Shown: one piece after another, positions 1-9,485 of the stretch
How positions within the stretch are numbered: position 1 is the stretch's first letter
How the letters are laid out: every line of letters starts with the position of its first letter
Assembly (NCBI GenBank): GCA_951230915.1
Contig: OX579635.1
Span: forward strand, 19,654,001-19,718,000
Length of the DNA: 64,000 bases
Direction of reading: 5' to 3'
Source: Antitrichia curtipendula
Lineage: Eukaryota > Streptophyta > Bryopsida > Hypnales > Leucodontaceae
Translations under genes and position numbers: made by a program
The notes under the pieces: model-generated
What the model saw: only the letters and a program-made list of their open reading frames with translations
Told to the model about the DNA's origin: nothing
Databases searched by the model: none

Positions 1-2153
1 TATTTCCACGTGAGCGGCCGCCATGGTCCGACTGCCTCCCTGGTGGATACAAGGGTATTCATGATGTGAATGCCCCATTGCCACCCCCGTTGCGCTGATG
101 GGCACTCCCAGAACCTGTGTAAGACTGACTCGTGGGACCGTAGAGGACAAATGGGGCAGCCAGTGTCAAGTGTGTGGTGAATACGACCTCTCCACGCGTT
201 CACCGCAACCGCTCTGTGCCACACTAACCACAGCAGCCCTGCTTCTTTGGGTGTACAAGGTTTGACCCACACTGTCTTCCATTGTAAACGGTGAGAGAGG
301 GGCAGTATCCCTTGCCACTTTCGCTCCACCACACTAGGGATGACTTGCTTGTCCCTAAGGATTTCTCTCCCTAGTCTAGAGCTAAACTCCATGAAAGGAA
401 TTGGCCCTTGGCTACCATTCCATTGGAATTTCTTTGGGTCCCATTTGAGTTTGTCAATCCGTCCAAAGTATAAGAAAATTGTCATCCGTCTGGAGCCACG
501 CAAAACCTTAGTAACCCTTATCCTATGGAAGACACCATGAATGGTGAAGCGTTGACCATCTTCTGTCAACAGGGCAGTTGGAGGCTTCCACTCGGCTAAG
601 GTACCAGACGAGCGACGGACCTCATGCAGCCTCTCGACCTTGGAGAAGGTCCATGGTTGGACAAGACCCCCTATTTGCACCGAGTGGTTGGTACTTATCT
701 TGATGACAAACAAAGGATATGGTGCGTCCTCCTCCTCAAAACAACCCAACCATTCCCCTGCGGTTGGAGGGGGAGAGATGTCGGTGAGCAGGGTCCCCCA
801 CGTACGTTGGAGGGCTCGAGTCGTGGCCTCCCACGCTCCATGTTCCTCTGCTAGCAACCCATATTTCTCCGACGCCTCCTCTCCCAATAGGAACCGCCCA
901 TGGACCCAAGCATCACCCACAATGCGTAAGCCCGCTTGGTGGAGTTTGGCAGCCCTTAAACGAGAGAATCCTGGCCCAATCTGGGAGGAGAAAGGGGACC
1001 ACCAGAGGGATTCTCTTTGCACCTCTTCCGGTATGTCTGGGGGGACTGGCGTCACGTCACCTACCAGCTTCCGCCATGCCTCACACGCTCTAACCCATAT
1101 CTTTGACCCTTGACGAGCTTGAAACCTCGAAATGGTGAAAAACTCCATGCTGTGAGTCCAACGTCCCCCGCTATACGGCTGGAAGCAAGATAAGCGATAT
1201 CGTAGAAGAACGTGAAGGTTAGAATTGTTAGGTTCGCAGGCTTTGACAATCCACTTGGCCATTAAGGCAACCAAAGCGTCCGTTGGATTGATGAGCCCTA
1301 GGCCCCCTTTATCCTTGGTTTGGCAACAATGCGCCCATGCCACCTTGGCTCTAGAACGATGCATGGTCCCTGACCACATAAAGTTCATAACTGCGCTTTT
1401 ACATTTAGCCACCCCTGCCCGTGTCCCTGCCCATATAGAGATGAAGAAATAAAAGGATGATAGTAACACATGATTGACAATAACAGCTCTGCCAGTGGTG
1501 TTGATTTTAGCGGTACACCAAAACCCCAGCTTCTTCTGCAGGCGTTCCAATAAGAAAGAGTCAACGTCACTAGAGCTCAAAGACATCCCAAAGATGGATC
1601 CTAAGAGCTTGCATACGTCACCATCCGTTGCCCAGGTCATATGTAGTTGGTGAGTCCATGCCGGGCGGATTGGCCGGTCGACTGCTCTCCAATACCCACA
1701 CGACTTGGTCCAATTCAGCACCAATCCAGTACCTGCACAGAAGGTATCTAGCGTGCTTACGGTGGCTAGTACCGAATCTTTCTCACCTAAGAGTGTGAGG
1801 GAGACATCGTCTGCATACTGGGCCATGACCTGTTGCCGATCCTCTACTGGGAGTTTGATGCCTTTGATTGCCCCGGCCGCAACCCCTTGTTTGACCATCG
1901 AGTTTAGGACCTCTGATATGATAAGAAATAAATAGGGGGCTAGTGGACAACCTTGACGAACTCCTCTTTGAATGGGAAACAAAGGGGATTCGACACCATT
2001 AACTTTAACAGAAGCTTGGGCGTCTTGAAAGAGCAGCATCGTCATGGCCACAAAGGTAGGGGGGAAGCCAAACGCGATTAGAGCCTTCTTTAGAAAGCTC
2101 AAATCTACCATGTCATAAGCTTTGCTGAAATCAAGCTTCAAAAAAAGTAACGG
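1..2153 (-). pseudogene. LINE ORF2, C-terminal part: RT catalytic core and zf-RVT domain (after premature stop)
   Basis: Same reading frame as the upstream ORF2 part, open for 717 codons with no further stop to the window edge. It starts with PLLFLKLDFSKAYDMVD, which carries the first catalytic Asp of the RT palm. Then come QRGVRQGCPLAPYLF and AQYADDVSL (1824-1803), the double-Asp active site. The thumb and connection region follows (LVLNWTKS, KKLGFWCTAKINTTGRAVIV, KDKGGLGLINP). Near 220-60 is the zf-RVT-type zinc motif: WHRAVAVNAWRGRI, CPIC, and ESVLHRFWECP, ending in the partial stretch EAVGPWRPLTWK at the edge. Translation of this part would need read-through of the TAA or re-initiation, so it is called broken although otherwise intact. 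The true C-terminus lies outside the window. Confidence 0.88.
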
Positions 2154-3956
2154 TTAGCCTGAGTGGTCGGCCCAATCGAGCGTCTCATGAGTTAAAAAAA
2201 TGTTGTCCAAGATGAAGCGTAGGGGCAAAAATGCTGACTGATCTGGAGAAATAATCTCCATCAGCACTGGCTGGAGACGACGTTGTAACACTTTGGCATA
2301 TAGTTTATAAGCCACATTCAACAAAGTGATGGGTCTCCAATTGGTTAGCTTACTCTTGGCGCCCCCTTTGTGAAGTAAGGAAATTACTCCTCGTGTAACT
2401 CCTGTTGGCATGGAGTCGTTTCGGATTGCTTCAGAAATCATTTGGAGATAGTCATTCTTGATAAGATTCCAATAGCTCTTGAAAAAACCAGTAATAACAC
2501 CATCGGGGCCTGGGGCTTTACTTGAGTCCATTTCCTTGAGGGCCGCCTCTAATTCTTCCAAGCTGACGGGGGAAGTAAGGGAGTCCTTCATGGAATCTGA
2601 AAGCCGATTAGTGATCCCACTGAGGCATATGTCGCCAGCATCAACCTGCACTTGTGATGGAGGTGGGGCTGTGTACAGCCTTGAATAGTACTCCGAGCAA
2701 ATTCTTTCAAGGTCGCTCTGGTCAAAGTGTAGCAAACCGTTCGAGTCCTCCAACTCTGTGATTTTCGCTCCGCTCCCCCGATCTCTATGCGCTTGAAAGA
2801 ATTCCTTGGAACACGCATCACCCACCCGTTTCCATTGTACCCTATTCCTCACCTTAACTCCTTCTACATGGTGTTTCTCTACCACTCCAAGTTTCTCACC
2901 AATAGCACTGAGGGTGCCTTGCAACTCAAGGTTCCCTGGATCGGTTTGAAGGGCTTCGACAGCCTCAGTTAATTGCACCCTCAAGTGCAATTCCTCCTCT
3001 CTCTGCTTCTTGGCCGCCTTTAAGCAATACTCCTTATAGGCCTTGACGACCTTACAGAGTTTACTAAAGAAGCCACTCCCCCGGCAAGATTCCCAAAGGT
3101 GAGTAATTTTAGCTCGAACTTCGACATCCTCGAGGTAGCGGCCATTCATCTTATAAGAGGATTTTCGTGGGGCTGTTGCTTGCAAGGAAAATTTGCCCCA
3201 CACTGGTAAGTGGTCCAAATGGTTACTATCCCCCTTAATAAAATATTCCATGATAGGACTTGGTTGCCCCCCACCCGGCTGGAACGAATAAATGCGATCA
3301 AGTCTAGCTAAAATTCTCGCTCCATCTCTCCTCTTGTTGTCCCAAGAGAATTTAATGGGGTTGGAGTGTGAAAATTCCTCCTCGACATTGAGAGCATTGA
3401 TTAATCGGAGGAAGGCAAGGTGCTTAGCAGGAGAGATTAGCTTACCACACATACTGGACTTGTCTTTGGAATGCTCCACAAAGTTCCAATCGCCACAGAG
3501 AAGCCATTTGCAGTCCTTAGCCAAGCCCGAGAAAAGTTCGGTCCATAGTTCAATTCTCTCTCGCGAAGAGGTGGAGGCGTAAACATTCAAAACCGCCACG
3601 TCTCCTCCTGGTGTGCCACTTAATCTCACCCACTGTGCTCTTCCACATCTGGAGAAGCCCGAGCTTGAGACTAGATGTTGAATGGTAGGGGAGACCCACA
3701 GACACACACACCCTTTGCTAGCCCCTACCTCACCAAGTGCATGTCCGTACCCAATGGAAGCCTCTAAACAAAAGAACTTATCCCTAGGCCATATGTCGTG
3801 TCCTAGGGCCAAGAGTTTGTCTCCCCTCAGACGGTGTTCTTGAAAACATAAAAAGTCCAAGCTTGATTTCAATGTCAAAAAATAATTCTTCAAAATGCCA
3901 ACCTTCGAAGGATTATTAGCACCCTGAAGGTTTTGAGATAGTATTGTAACTATCAT
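2154..3956 (-). CDS. LINE ORF2, N-terminal part: endonuclease and start of reverse transcriptase
   Basis: First 600 codons of LINE ORF2. The start chosen is the ATG at 3956-3954 (MIVTILSQNLQGAN), where EEP endonuclease homology begins; the frame is open further upstream but with only a GTG. Residues about 1-230 form an apurinic-type endonuclease that nicks target DNA: the N of SQN, the E of FLCFQEHR, GDWN, ARLDRIY and the terminal DHLPV are all visible. A charged, probably helical linker follows (about 260-420). Reverse transcriptase starts near residue 460 with APGPDGVITGFF and LTNWRPITLLN, then FLPLRFILDNIFLTHETLDW. The frame ends at TAA (2156-2154) inside the RT domain. The next codons in the same frame resume a perfect RT motif, so this is a premature stop and not the natural end. 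Confidence 0.9.
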   Translation of the reverse strand: MIVTILSQNLQGANNPSKVGILKNYFLTLKSSLDFLCFQEHRLRGDKLLALGHDIWPRDKFFCLEASIGYGHALGEVGASKGCVCLWVSPTIQHLVSSSGFSRCGRAQWVRLSGTPGGDVAVLNVYASTSSRERIELWTELFSGLAKDCKWLLCGDWNFVEHSKDKSSMCGKLISPAKHLAFLRLINALNVEEEFSHSNPIKFSWDNKRRDGARILARLDRIYSFQPGGGQPSPIMEYFIKGDSNHLDHLPVWGKFSLQATAPRKSSYKMNGRYLEDVEVRAKITHLWESCRGSGFFSKLCKVVKAYKEYCLKAAKKQREEELHLRVQLTEAVEALQTDPGNLELQGTLSAIGEKLGVVEKHHVEGVKVRNRVQWKRVGDACSKEFFQAHRDRGSGAKITELEDSNGLLHFDQSDLERICSEYYSRLYTAPPPSQVQVDAGDICLSGITNRLSDSMKDSLTSPVSLEELEAALKEMDSSKAPGPDGVITGFFKSYWNLIKNDYLQMISEAIRNDSMPTGVTRGVISLLHKGGAKSKLTNWRPITLLNVAYKLYAKVLQRRLQPVLMEIISPDQSAFLPLRFILDNIFLTHETLDWADHSG

Positions 3957-6309
3957 GATGTAGAGGGGGGGGGTGGTTTGGAAACACGAGGGGCCCCCTA
4001 GAGGCTGTACTATCCGCCAAACTTCTCCTAATAGCTGACCCACCACCCTCTGACCGTGATGGCGTATTCCGTCTGCTCTGTAGAATAGAATTACGTTGCC
4101 GTTTAGCTGACTCAGAAATCTCTTCGCGCCTTAACATTTGGAGACCTGTAAGCCGCCTCGGTTGTGGCGTCAAGAATCCCCCAGTGCCTAATGGGTCACA
4201 ATTTGTACGGTACCACTCCATAAACTCCGTACGTAGATAGTCCGGGAGGGAGTTAATAGACCAAGTAAGCCCAGGGGACTTTGGAGTAGATGTACTAGAT
4301 GCAGGGTGGGTGGGCTCACTGTTTCTCTCCTCAACTCGAATGGGTCCTAGCTCTGAAACTGGCGCTCTTCCAGTACTATTCCCTGGCTGCGATAGTGACG
4401 GACCAGGGGCCATGCCATTGAGGTCGATATTTGGACGTATACCGTCTGGCTCCCCTGCACATTCAATTTCCATAGCCCCGTCATCTGCAATCGGAGCCCC
4501 TCTAGCTGTTGGCCCATGTGACTCGAATGCAGGGCTGTCCTCCGTGTGTGTGGACGCTGCCATCATGTTTTGCCCGGTCTCATGACTGGTCAGTACGATT
4601 TCCATCAATCCGAGGTCGCTCGATTGCGCAGCATCCCCTTGTTCCACTCCTGGGATTGGAGTGTCATCGATGCCTATCCCGCCTGATGCTAAATCCCGTG
4701 TAGACAATCGGGCCTCAACCCCTGGCAGGGGGTCGATCACCGGGCGGCCCTTGTCGTGCCTAGCAGCCTCCGGGGCATTGGCAGCTGCTGTTGAGGCTCC
4801 GTCAAGGTGAATCGTTCGGCGCGCCGGCGTAGGAGTTGTCCTGGGATTTACCCGAGGCGCTTTCCCTTTGCCGGAGGGCAGGATCGATGTGGTCCTGGTA
4901 CCGGGTGAACGATTCCGGCGTTTAGTCGTTGTTGGAGGGGACCCGGCTGGTAGGGCGATCTGGGCCCCATCCTTGGCTTTGAAGACCATTGGGGTGGCTC
5001 CTTCCGCTACATGAACCCCTGCTCGTGCTCGGACCCGCTGATTTTCGATACTTGGACCGCGGATTTTTGGTCCCCTGCTCACCTTCTCCCAACCGTTCCA
5101 CTCATATGCCGGTGTGAGCCTGGAGCTGGGGCCGCTGTTGACCTGGGAGGGCGACGCTGCACCATGACCGTGAACTGCATTGCCACCGTGAGGCCCGTTG
5201 GTCTGCCGCTGCGACTTCGGACTCATCCCTTGGTCTCGATGGGAGCCTGCAGATGAGTTTGATGTGCTGCCAATTCCGCCCCTGTTCGAACGAGGCATGA
5301 CCCGCGTCGGCTGTTGTCCAGGGCCGATTGGGGGTGGACCGGGTAGTATCGATGCCCCCTCCTTCGAGGCCGAGTCGTCACCGTGCCCTGTTGCCGAATC
5401 GGAGCTCGCGTCCCCCTCTGCTGCAGCTGCTGCATTGCCATGTTTCGATTTGCTTGCCCGCCCCAGGCAGTCCTTCACGAGATGGTCCGTTGCAAGACAC
5501 ACCCTACACCGAATCGGGAGATTGCAGTAATCTACCCGGAGGATAGTTTCACCTCCTGCGAATTCGTTTTCTACTGCGATCTCCGTCTTCCACCCACACC
5601 CAGAGGTAAGGCCAACGCAAAATCGTTGGTCAGTGGTGAATTTGTTGCAATTATCAGTACCCAAGAGCTCACCGAGCCCACTGGCTATCTCCGACGCCAC
5701 TCCCAGTAATTCTCCGGGGACATCTTTTAGTGTCACCCAAGTTGGGACTTTAAGACCTGTAGGCTTGTTGGCATTGAAACCGGGTGTCCATGTCTGCAGT
5801 GTGCATGTGCCCCACCTGGATCGGTGTGGGGTGAGCATGAGAAGCTTTTGAGTCACCGCATGCTGCTTTGTTAACATTTGAAAGAAACCTCTGCCGAGAT
5901 CCCTCCCAATTTTCACCCATCCTCCGACTCCCACTTGCAAACTACGAACCCAGAGCGAAATTGCTTCTCTAGAAGGCTTGCCGCCGACAAAGTAAGCCAC
6001 AATCGAATGTTTCGTCAAAAATTCAGTTTCTTTGCGAACCAAGTTTTGATTCACCTGGACTTTGAGTACATTGTTGTTGAGGAGGAAACCGGCGCAGCTC
6101 CTCAAGAAACCCTCCGGAAGTTGTTCACCTGGGACTGCAATGGTGGGGTGGAAAGTATCATTCCGCCCCATACTAGTGACTGCCGCGACAAGTTCCGGTT
6201 CGACTTGACGCTCTTCCCGCTGCGCTGCGCCTTTCGCCCTTGCCTCGCCCGAGGCTGTGGGAGCTGTCGGAGCATGCTCCAAACGAACCGAGTCAGCGTA
6301 CGAAACCAT
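3916..6309 (-). CDS. LINE ORF1, nucleic-acid-binding protein with CCHC zinc knuckle
   Basis: About 797 residues from the ATG at 6309 (MVSYADSVRLEH). This start is preferred because SYAD near the N-terminus is usual for plant DUF4283 proteins, and the 58 codons upstream begin with GTG and contain a telomere-like repeat. Residues about 60-260 look like the DUF4283/RRM-like region (for example PTWVTLKDVPGELLG). A CCHC knuckle, CRVCLATDHLVKDC, lies at 5510-5468 (about residue 267). The remaining ~500 residues are rich in Pro, Gly, Ser and Arg, probably disordered. In LINEs ORF1 coats the element RNA. The ORF ends 41 bases inside ORF2. No internal stop is present, so this protein could still be made. 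Confidence 0.88.
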   Translation of the reverse strand: MVSYADSVRLEHAPTAPTASGEARAKGAAQREERQVEPELVAAVTSMGRNDTFHPTIAVPGEQLPEGFLRSCAGFLLNNNVLKVQVNQNLVRKETEFLTKHSIVAYFVGGKPSREAISLWVRSLQVGVGGWVKIGRDLGRGFFQMLTKQHAVTQKLLMLTPHRSRWGTCTLQTWTPGFNANKPTGLKVPTWVTLKDVPGELLGVASEIASGLGELLGTDNCNKFTTDQRFCVGLTSGCGWKTEIAVENEFAGGETILRVDYCNLPIRCRVCLATDHLVKDCLGRASKSKHGNAAAAAEGDASSDSATGHGDDSASKEGASILPGPPPIGPGQQPTRVMPRSNRGGIGSTSNSSAGSHRDQGMSPKSQRQTNGPHGGNAVHGHGAASPSQVNSGPSSRLTPAYEWNGWEKVSRGPKIRGPSIENQRVRARAGVHVAEGATPMVFKAKDGAQIALPAGSPPTTTKRRNRSPGTRTTSILPSGKGKAPRVNPRTTPTPARRTIHLDGASTAAANAPEAARHDKGRPVIDPLPGVEARLSTRDLASGGIGIDDTPIPGVEQGDAAQSSDLGLMEIVLTSHETGQNMMAASTHTEDSPAFESHGPTARGAPIADDGAMEIECAGEPDGIRPNIDLNGMAPGPSLSQPGNSTGRAPVSELGPIRVEERNSEPTHPASSTSTPKSPGLTWSINSLPDYLRTEFMEWYRTNCDPLGTGGFLTPQPRRLTGLQMLRREEISESAKRQRNSILQSRRNTPSRSEGGGSAIRRSLADSTASRGPLVFPNHPPPLHHDSYNTISKPSGC

Positions 6310-6650
6310 CGTCAGAGGGCTCCGTGCAACACTAAACCCTAACCCTAACCTAATAGAAAAGACTGAAGTTCTGGCTCCACCAGAGCTGTCCTTTGTTCCG
6401 CGCGTGCGGCCCTGAAGGCGAAGACAGATCGAGAATCTGTTTACAGCTCTGATTGAGTTCAACAAAAAACGCTTAAGCACCACTTATCGCTAACGCACTC
6501 TGCACCCGACCCCAGCAGCGACGACGGCGCAGGCGCTCCATGGTGCTCCCCACTCCCGGCCTACCAAAACCGGCCATGGTACTAACTTTCTTTCTCAAAC
6601 CTTTCGCCCCCCCACCCCGCAATGCTCGTTGTGAAGATCTCCAAGGTGGA
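6310..6650 (-). promoter_or_regulatory. LINE 5' leader with telo-box-like repeat
   Basis: GC-rich sequence upstream of ORF1 on the minus strand, expected to hold the internal promoter of the LINE. At 6330-6352 the plus strand reads as imperfect plant telomere units (CTAAACCCTAACCCTAACCT), which include the telo-box AAACCCTAA known from plant promoters. Short open frames here (for example 6473-6742 minus) resemble no known protein and are taken as chance ORFs in GC-rich DNA. The right boundary is approximate because it rests only on the composition change. Confidence 0.45.
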
Positions 6651-6783
6651 AGATCGTGAAAGCCGATTGCTTTCTCAAACCTTCCACGGAACAGAGACCC
6701 GATACTTGCAGGTTTCAATTCTACGGTCGAGCCACAAATCATTCATATTTTGAAATTTTGATTATTTGGGCTGAAGGTGACCT

Positions 6784-6846
6784 TTGGTTGCAGGGGTGCT
6801 GGCCTTTAAGACGGCTGAAGAAGTACAAGCCGTGTGTGAATTGCAC
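6784..6846 (+). pseudogene. Possible exon fragment interrupted by a MITE
   Basis: After TTGCAG (possible 3' splice site) the plus strand reads GVLAFKTAEEVQAVCELH, protein-like in composition and less AT-rich than its surroundings. The MITE at 6847-7081 is inserted directly after this, duplicating GAATTGCAC. On the other side the frame continues as HQVQKPV and then a stop. I do not recognise the protein, and the fragment is short enough to be chance. Confidence 0.25.
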
Positions 6847-7081
6847 GGCCAGGGAGGATTGACCCCTGTATTGCCCCGTGTTTTACCCCTGCAGAAAACA
6901 CTGATATTTTTTATCTGCTGCACACTACAAAATTTTCAAATTTTGAATTCATATTTGCAATCAGAGGCCCTAAATTAGCTAGGAGACGCGGAGAAAACAT
7001 AAATTTAAGCGGCACAAATTAGGGGGCAATTTCTACATTTACCCTTTGACGGGGCAATACATGGGTCAATCCTCCCTGGCC
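6847..7081. mobile_element. Mutator-like MITE, family H copy 1
   Basis: A 235-bp element beginning GGCCAGGGAGGATTGACCCC and ending with the near-perfect inverse (CCTCCCTGGCC). It is flanked by a perfect 9-bp direct repeat GAATTGCAC (6838-6846 and 7082-7090), the duplication size typical of Mutator-like elements. The AT-rich centre (TTTTGAATTCATATTTGCAA) is shared with copies near 51.8, 53.6, 56.3 and 56.9 kb. No coding capacity. Confidence 0.85.
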
Positions 7082-7173
7082 GAATTGCACCAAGTTCAAA
7101 AACCCGTATAGCAGTACCAAACCTAAACTTCTATAAAAATATTATTTTTTTCTAATGCAGAAGTTTTATCTTT

Positions 7174-7290
7174 TTAACACACATAACATTCAAGAGCCTT
7201 CAAAGAGGCTGCCTTTGCCTCTCTGAAGTCTTCATCCACGAAATGCATCCACATATTATTAATGTAAGCTTCAGGATCGAGACAATGGTA
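7174..7290 (-). pseudogene. Coding-like fragment in left arm of long inverted repeat (LKALECY type)
   Basis: Minus-strand translation from about 7290 gives DPEAYINNMWMHFVDEDF, then REAKAASLKALECYVC and a stop at 7174. The same protein-like motif recurs on the plus strand near 8270-8350 (ALTALECYAC) and near 21935-22090 (ATSLKAAECYT). Conservation at protein level across three copies suggests origin from a real gene, which I cannot identify. It lies in the outer arm of the hairpin element 7182-8342. Confidence 0.4.
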
Positions 7291-8342
7291 GTACATTTAT
7301 GGTGCGATCTATTTTTTTGGCTAATTTTAGGACAAAATACACAAACAAATAATTATAGAGATAGATGGTCTGTCAAAATCCAAAGAATTTTTTGAGTATT
7401 ATACCAATGAAGTCTAACCATTTGTCATCAATAACTGATTTTGAGTTTTTGTAGAAAAGAGAAGCTCTTTATGTACACTTGGGGTGGTAGGAGATAGAAC
7501 AACCCATGTGGGATATGTAATTTAGAGTTTGTAGTTTCTCAACCGCTCATAGTTAAGTCTAAAGTAGGAATTGTGTTAAAATTATAATTTTAGACCTCAT
7601 TTAGGCATAGTGGATACCTTTTTTCAAAAGAATTTGAACTAAAAAAAGTTGTGGAATTAAGCTAAGTTTCATCTCCAAAAATCCTTTTTAGATTTAGATC
7701 TTTCACTCAAAAGTTATGGACAAATTTCAGAGAGGATGTATGAAAATGTCAAAAAAAAATCCTTTCAAACCCCTCTATGAAATTTGTCTATAACTTTTGA
7801 GTGAAAGATTAAAATCTCAAACGGATTTTTGGAGATGAAATTTAACTTGATTCTCCAACTTATTTTAGTTCAAAGTATTTTGGAAAAGTTATTTACTATG
7901 CCTAAATGAGGTCTTAAATTATAGTTTTAACACAATTCCTACTTAAGACTTAACTTTGAGCAGTTGAGAAATTACAAACTCTAAATTACATATCCCACAT
8001 GGGTTGTTCTACCTCCTACCACCCCATATGTACATAAAGAGCTTCTCTTTCCTTACAAAAAATCAAAATAAGTTAATGATGGCAAATGTTTAGATTTCAT
8101 TGGTATAATACTCAAAAAATTCTTTGGATTTTGACAGACCATCCATCTTTATAATTATTTGTTTGTATATTTTGTTCTACCTCCTACCACCCCAGTAACC
8201 CGATTGTGCAGTTATGACCTTGGCACTGAGCAGAAGTCTGACATTATTGACGCGTGGCTTATTAGCTAATGTTGGATGTGGAATATACCACATCATTCCG
8301 TCAGAGGGAAGGCAGTTGCTCTCACAGCTCTTGAATGTTATG
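7182..8342. repeat. Long inverted repeat (foldback), family A copy 1, ~1.16 kb
   Basis: Two arms of roughly 570 bp face each other around a centre near 7754. The outer ends pair CATAACATTCAAGAG (from 7182) with CTCTTGAATGTTATG (to 8342). The middle pairs the stretch at 7328-7420 with 8090-8179. The inner core (7592-7914) pairs AGACCTCATTTAGGCATAGT with its inverse. The innermost part has CAAAAGTTATGGACAAATTTC facing its inverse across a loop of only a few bases. Indels and scattered mismatches show moderate age. No transposase is present. The arms hold the box GGGGTGGTAGGAG several times (near 7481, and inverted near 8020 and 8183). Confidence 0.85.
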
Positions 8343-8375
8343 CATGCTCTTTGCAAACTTTATGTGGGAATGGGC
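8205..8375 (+). pseudogene. Coding-like fragment in right arm of long inverted repeat
   Basis: Plus-strand frames read YDLGTEQKSDIIDAWLIS then, after a stop, RGKAVALTALECYACSLQTL. The LECY portion mirrors the minus-strand fragment at 7174-7290, as expected for inverted-repeat arms. The sequence is interrupted by a stop and apparently a frame change. A 77-residue plus ORF (8214-8447) covers this region in another frame and is not supported as a gene. Product unrecognised. Confidence 0.35.
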
Positions 8376-9217
8376 TTCAAGGTCTTTTTTTATATCAAAA
8401 CACACTCAAAAACGCCACTTCTATTGCAAAAAGAAAAAAACTTTTAAAATTGTTTTTTTTTGCATATCTAACCGCAGGATCTTAGACTAGACTAGTTTAA
8501 GAATGTATTCAAGAAATGTCAAAACTTTGACCACATATTTGCAAGATATTTGCATCCAAAGTGAAGAAAACAAGTTTTTTTGCACCTTGATTAGATTTTT
8601 TGGCTTTGAATCTTCTTAACTTAAATTTTTTTGTACTATTGATTTTGATTTTCTAAATTTTTATGTTGAAAACTTGAGTTGAAAATCTAAAAAAAAAATT
8701 CAAGAATTTTTTTGTTAATCTTTATTCATTTAAAAATTGTTAAGCAAAAGTAGATTCAAGATTGAAGGAAAAACTAAATTGTTAATAACTCTAAGATGAA
8801 ATTGAAATATAATAATTCCAATACTAACAACCTTATCTAACAGTTTGTTTTGGAAATTGTAAAAATTGCATTGAAAAATGAATCCTGTAAATTATTTTTT
8901 CAAGAAGATGCTTAAATTGCCCGAAAAACTAAGATTGTCCATAACTTTCTCATCATTAGTCCAAATAGAATGAATCAAAGCTTCAAATGTAGACAAAAAT
9001 ATATGGTTTTAGGAAGAATTTTTTTTTAATTATTTTGACTTTTTGTGATTTTTTTGTGCTGCCCGCCGACCTTTTTTTCTCAGGCACCAATTGAAATAAA
9101 AATTATACATCCACGAAGCTCTTGCAAAACCACACATCCTAAAAAAATTCAAAAAATTTCACTAAAAATTAAGGTCATAGGAATCTACCCAGACCCAAAT
9201 GGTTCTTTAGGGGTTAA
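8372..9217 (-). mobile_element. TTAA-flanked element, family D copy 1 (left end lost)
   Basis: The right end reads GGTTCTTTAGGGG followed by TTAA (9214-9217), matching the family terminus. The body aligns by eye with the other D copies: CAGGATCTTAGAC, GCTGCCCGCC, and TTATACATCCACGAAGCTCTTGC. The left end near 8372 (AAGGTC) lacks the terminal TTAA and CCCC, so it is eroded or truncated. No ORF of interest. Confidence 0.65.
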
Positions 9218-9480
9218 ATGCACCATTGACCCAAAACCACCATCCTCAATTTGTGTACATCTACAAAATCAATATGTACATGTGAAAGAATTGATTTTAG
9301 AACCTCTATCAATAAAAACTTTGATCCTTAATAACTTTTGCATATAATATTTAAATGTTGCATTCTTTAGTGCATTGAAACTACCTCTCTCTTGCCAACT
9401 AGAAAATATGAAACTTTGGCCAGCCCAATAATAATAATTGGCACAATAGCAAAAAGTGGCGTTTGAAAGGTGCTCACCTT
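9218..9480. repeat. Dispersed repeat family F, copy 1 (uninterrupted)
   Basis: Aligns with 16600-16800 joined to 20281-20380: shared stretches include TTAATAACTTTTGCATA, a TTGCCAACTAGAAAATATGAA-like stretch and CAATAGCAAAAAGTGGCG. This copy keeps CCCAATAATAATAATTGG (near 9424) where the other copy carries a 3.48-kb insertion, so it serves as an empty site. Confidence 0.65.
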
Positions 9481-9485
9481 AGGAT

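Larger units (their letters stand above)
1..6650 (-). mobile_element. L1-type LINE, 3' end cut off by window
   Basis: A non-LTR retrotransposon on the minus strand. Reading from right to left there is a GC-rich leader (about 6650-6310), ORF1 (6309-3916), and ORF2 (3956 to beyond position 1). ORF1 and ORF2 overlap by 41 bases in different frames. Base composition is clearly more GC-rich than the AT-rich DNA to the right, and the change near 6650 marks the probable 5' boundary. The domain order (DUF4283-like region, CCHC knuckle, EEP endonuclease, reverse transcriptase, zf-RVT-type zinc motif) is that of plant L1-type LINEs. The 3' UTR and A-tail lie outside the window, so a target-site duplication cannot be tested. 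Only one inactivating change is seen in more than 6 kb, so the insertion is probably fairly young. Confidence 0.93.

Noticed and set aside
4310..5709. Many plus-strand ORFs of 60-110 residues opposite LINE ORF1
   Set aside because: Antisense shadows of a GC-rich, Pro/Ser-rich coding region.
6330..6352. Interstitial telomere or chromosome end
   Set aside because: Only about three imperfect units within a transposon leader.
6309..6483. N-terminal extension of LINE ORF1 to 6483
   Set aside because: Begins with GTG and translates a telomere-like repeat; the ATG at 6309 fits the family start better.
6473..6742. Minus-strand ORF of 89 residues upstream of LINE ORF1
   Set aside because: Lies in the GC-rich leader, ends in a different frame, and has no recognisable domain.
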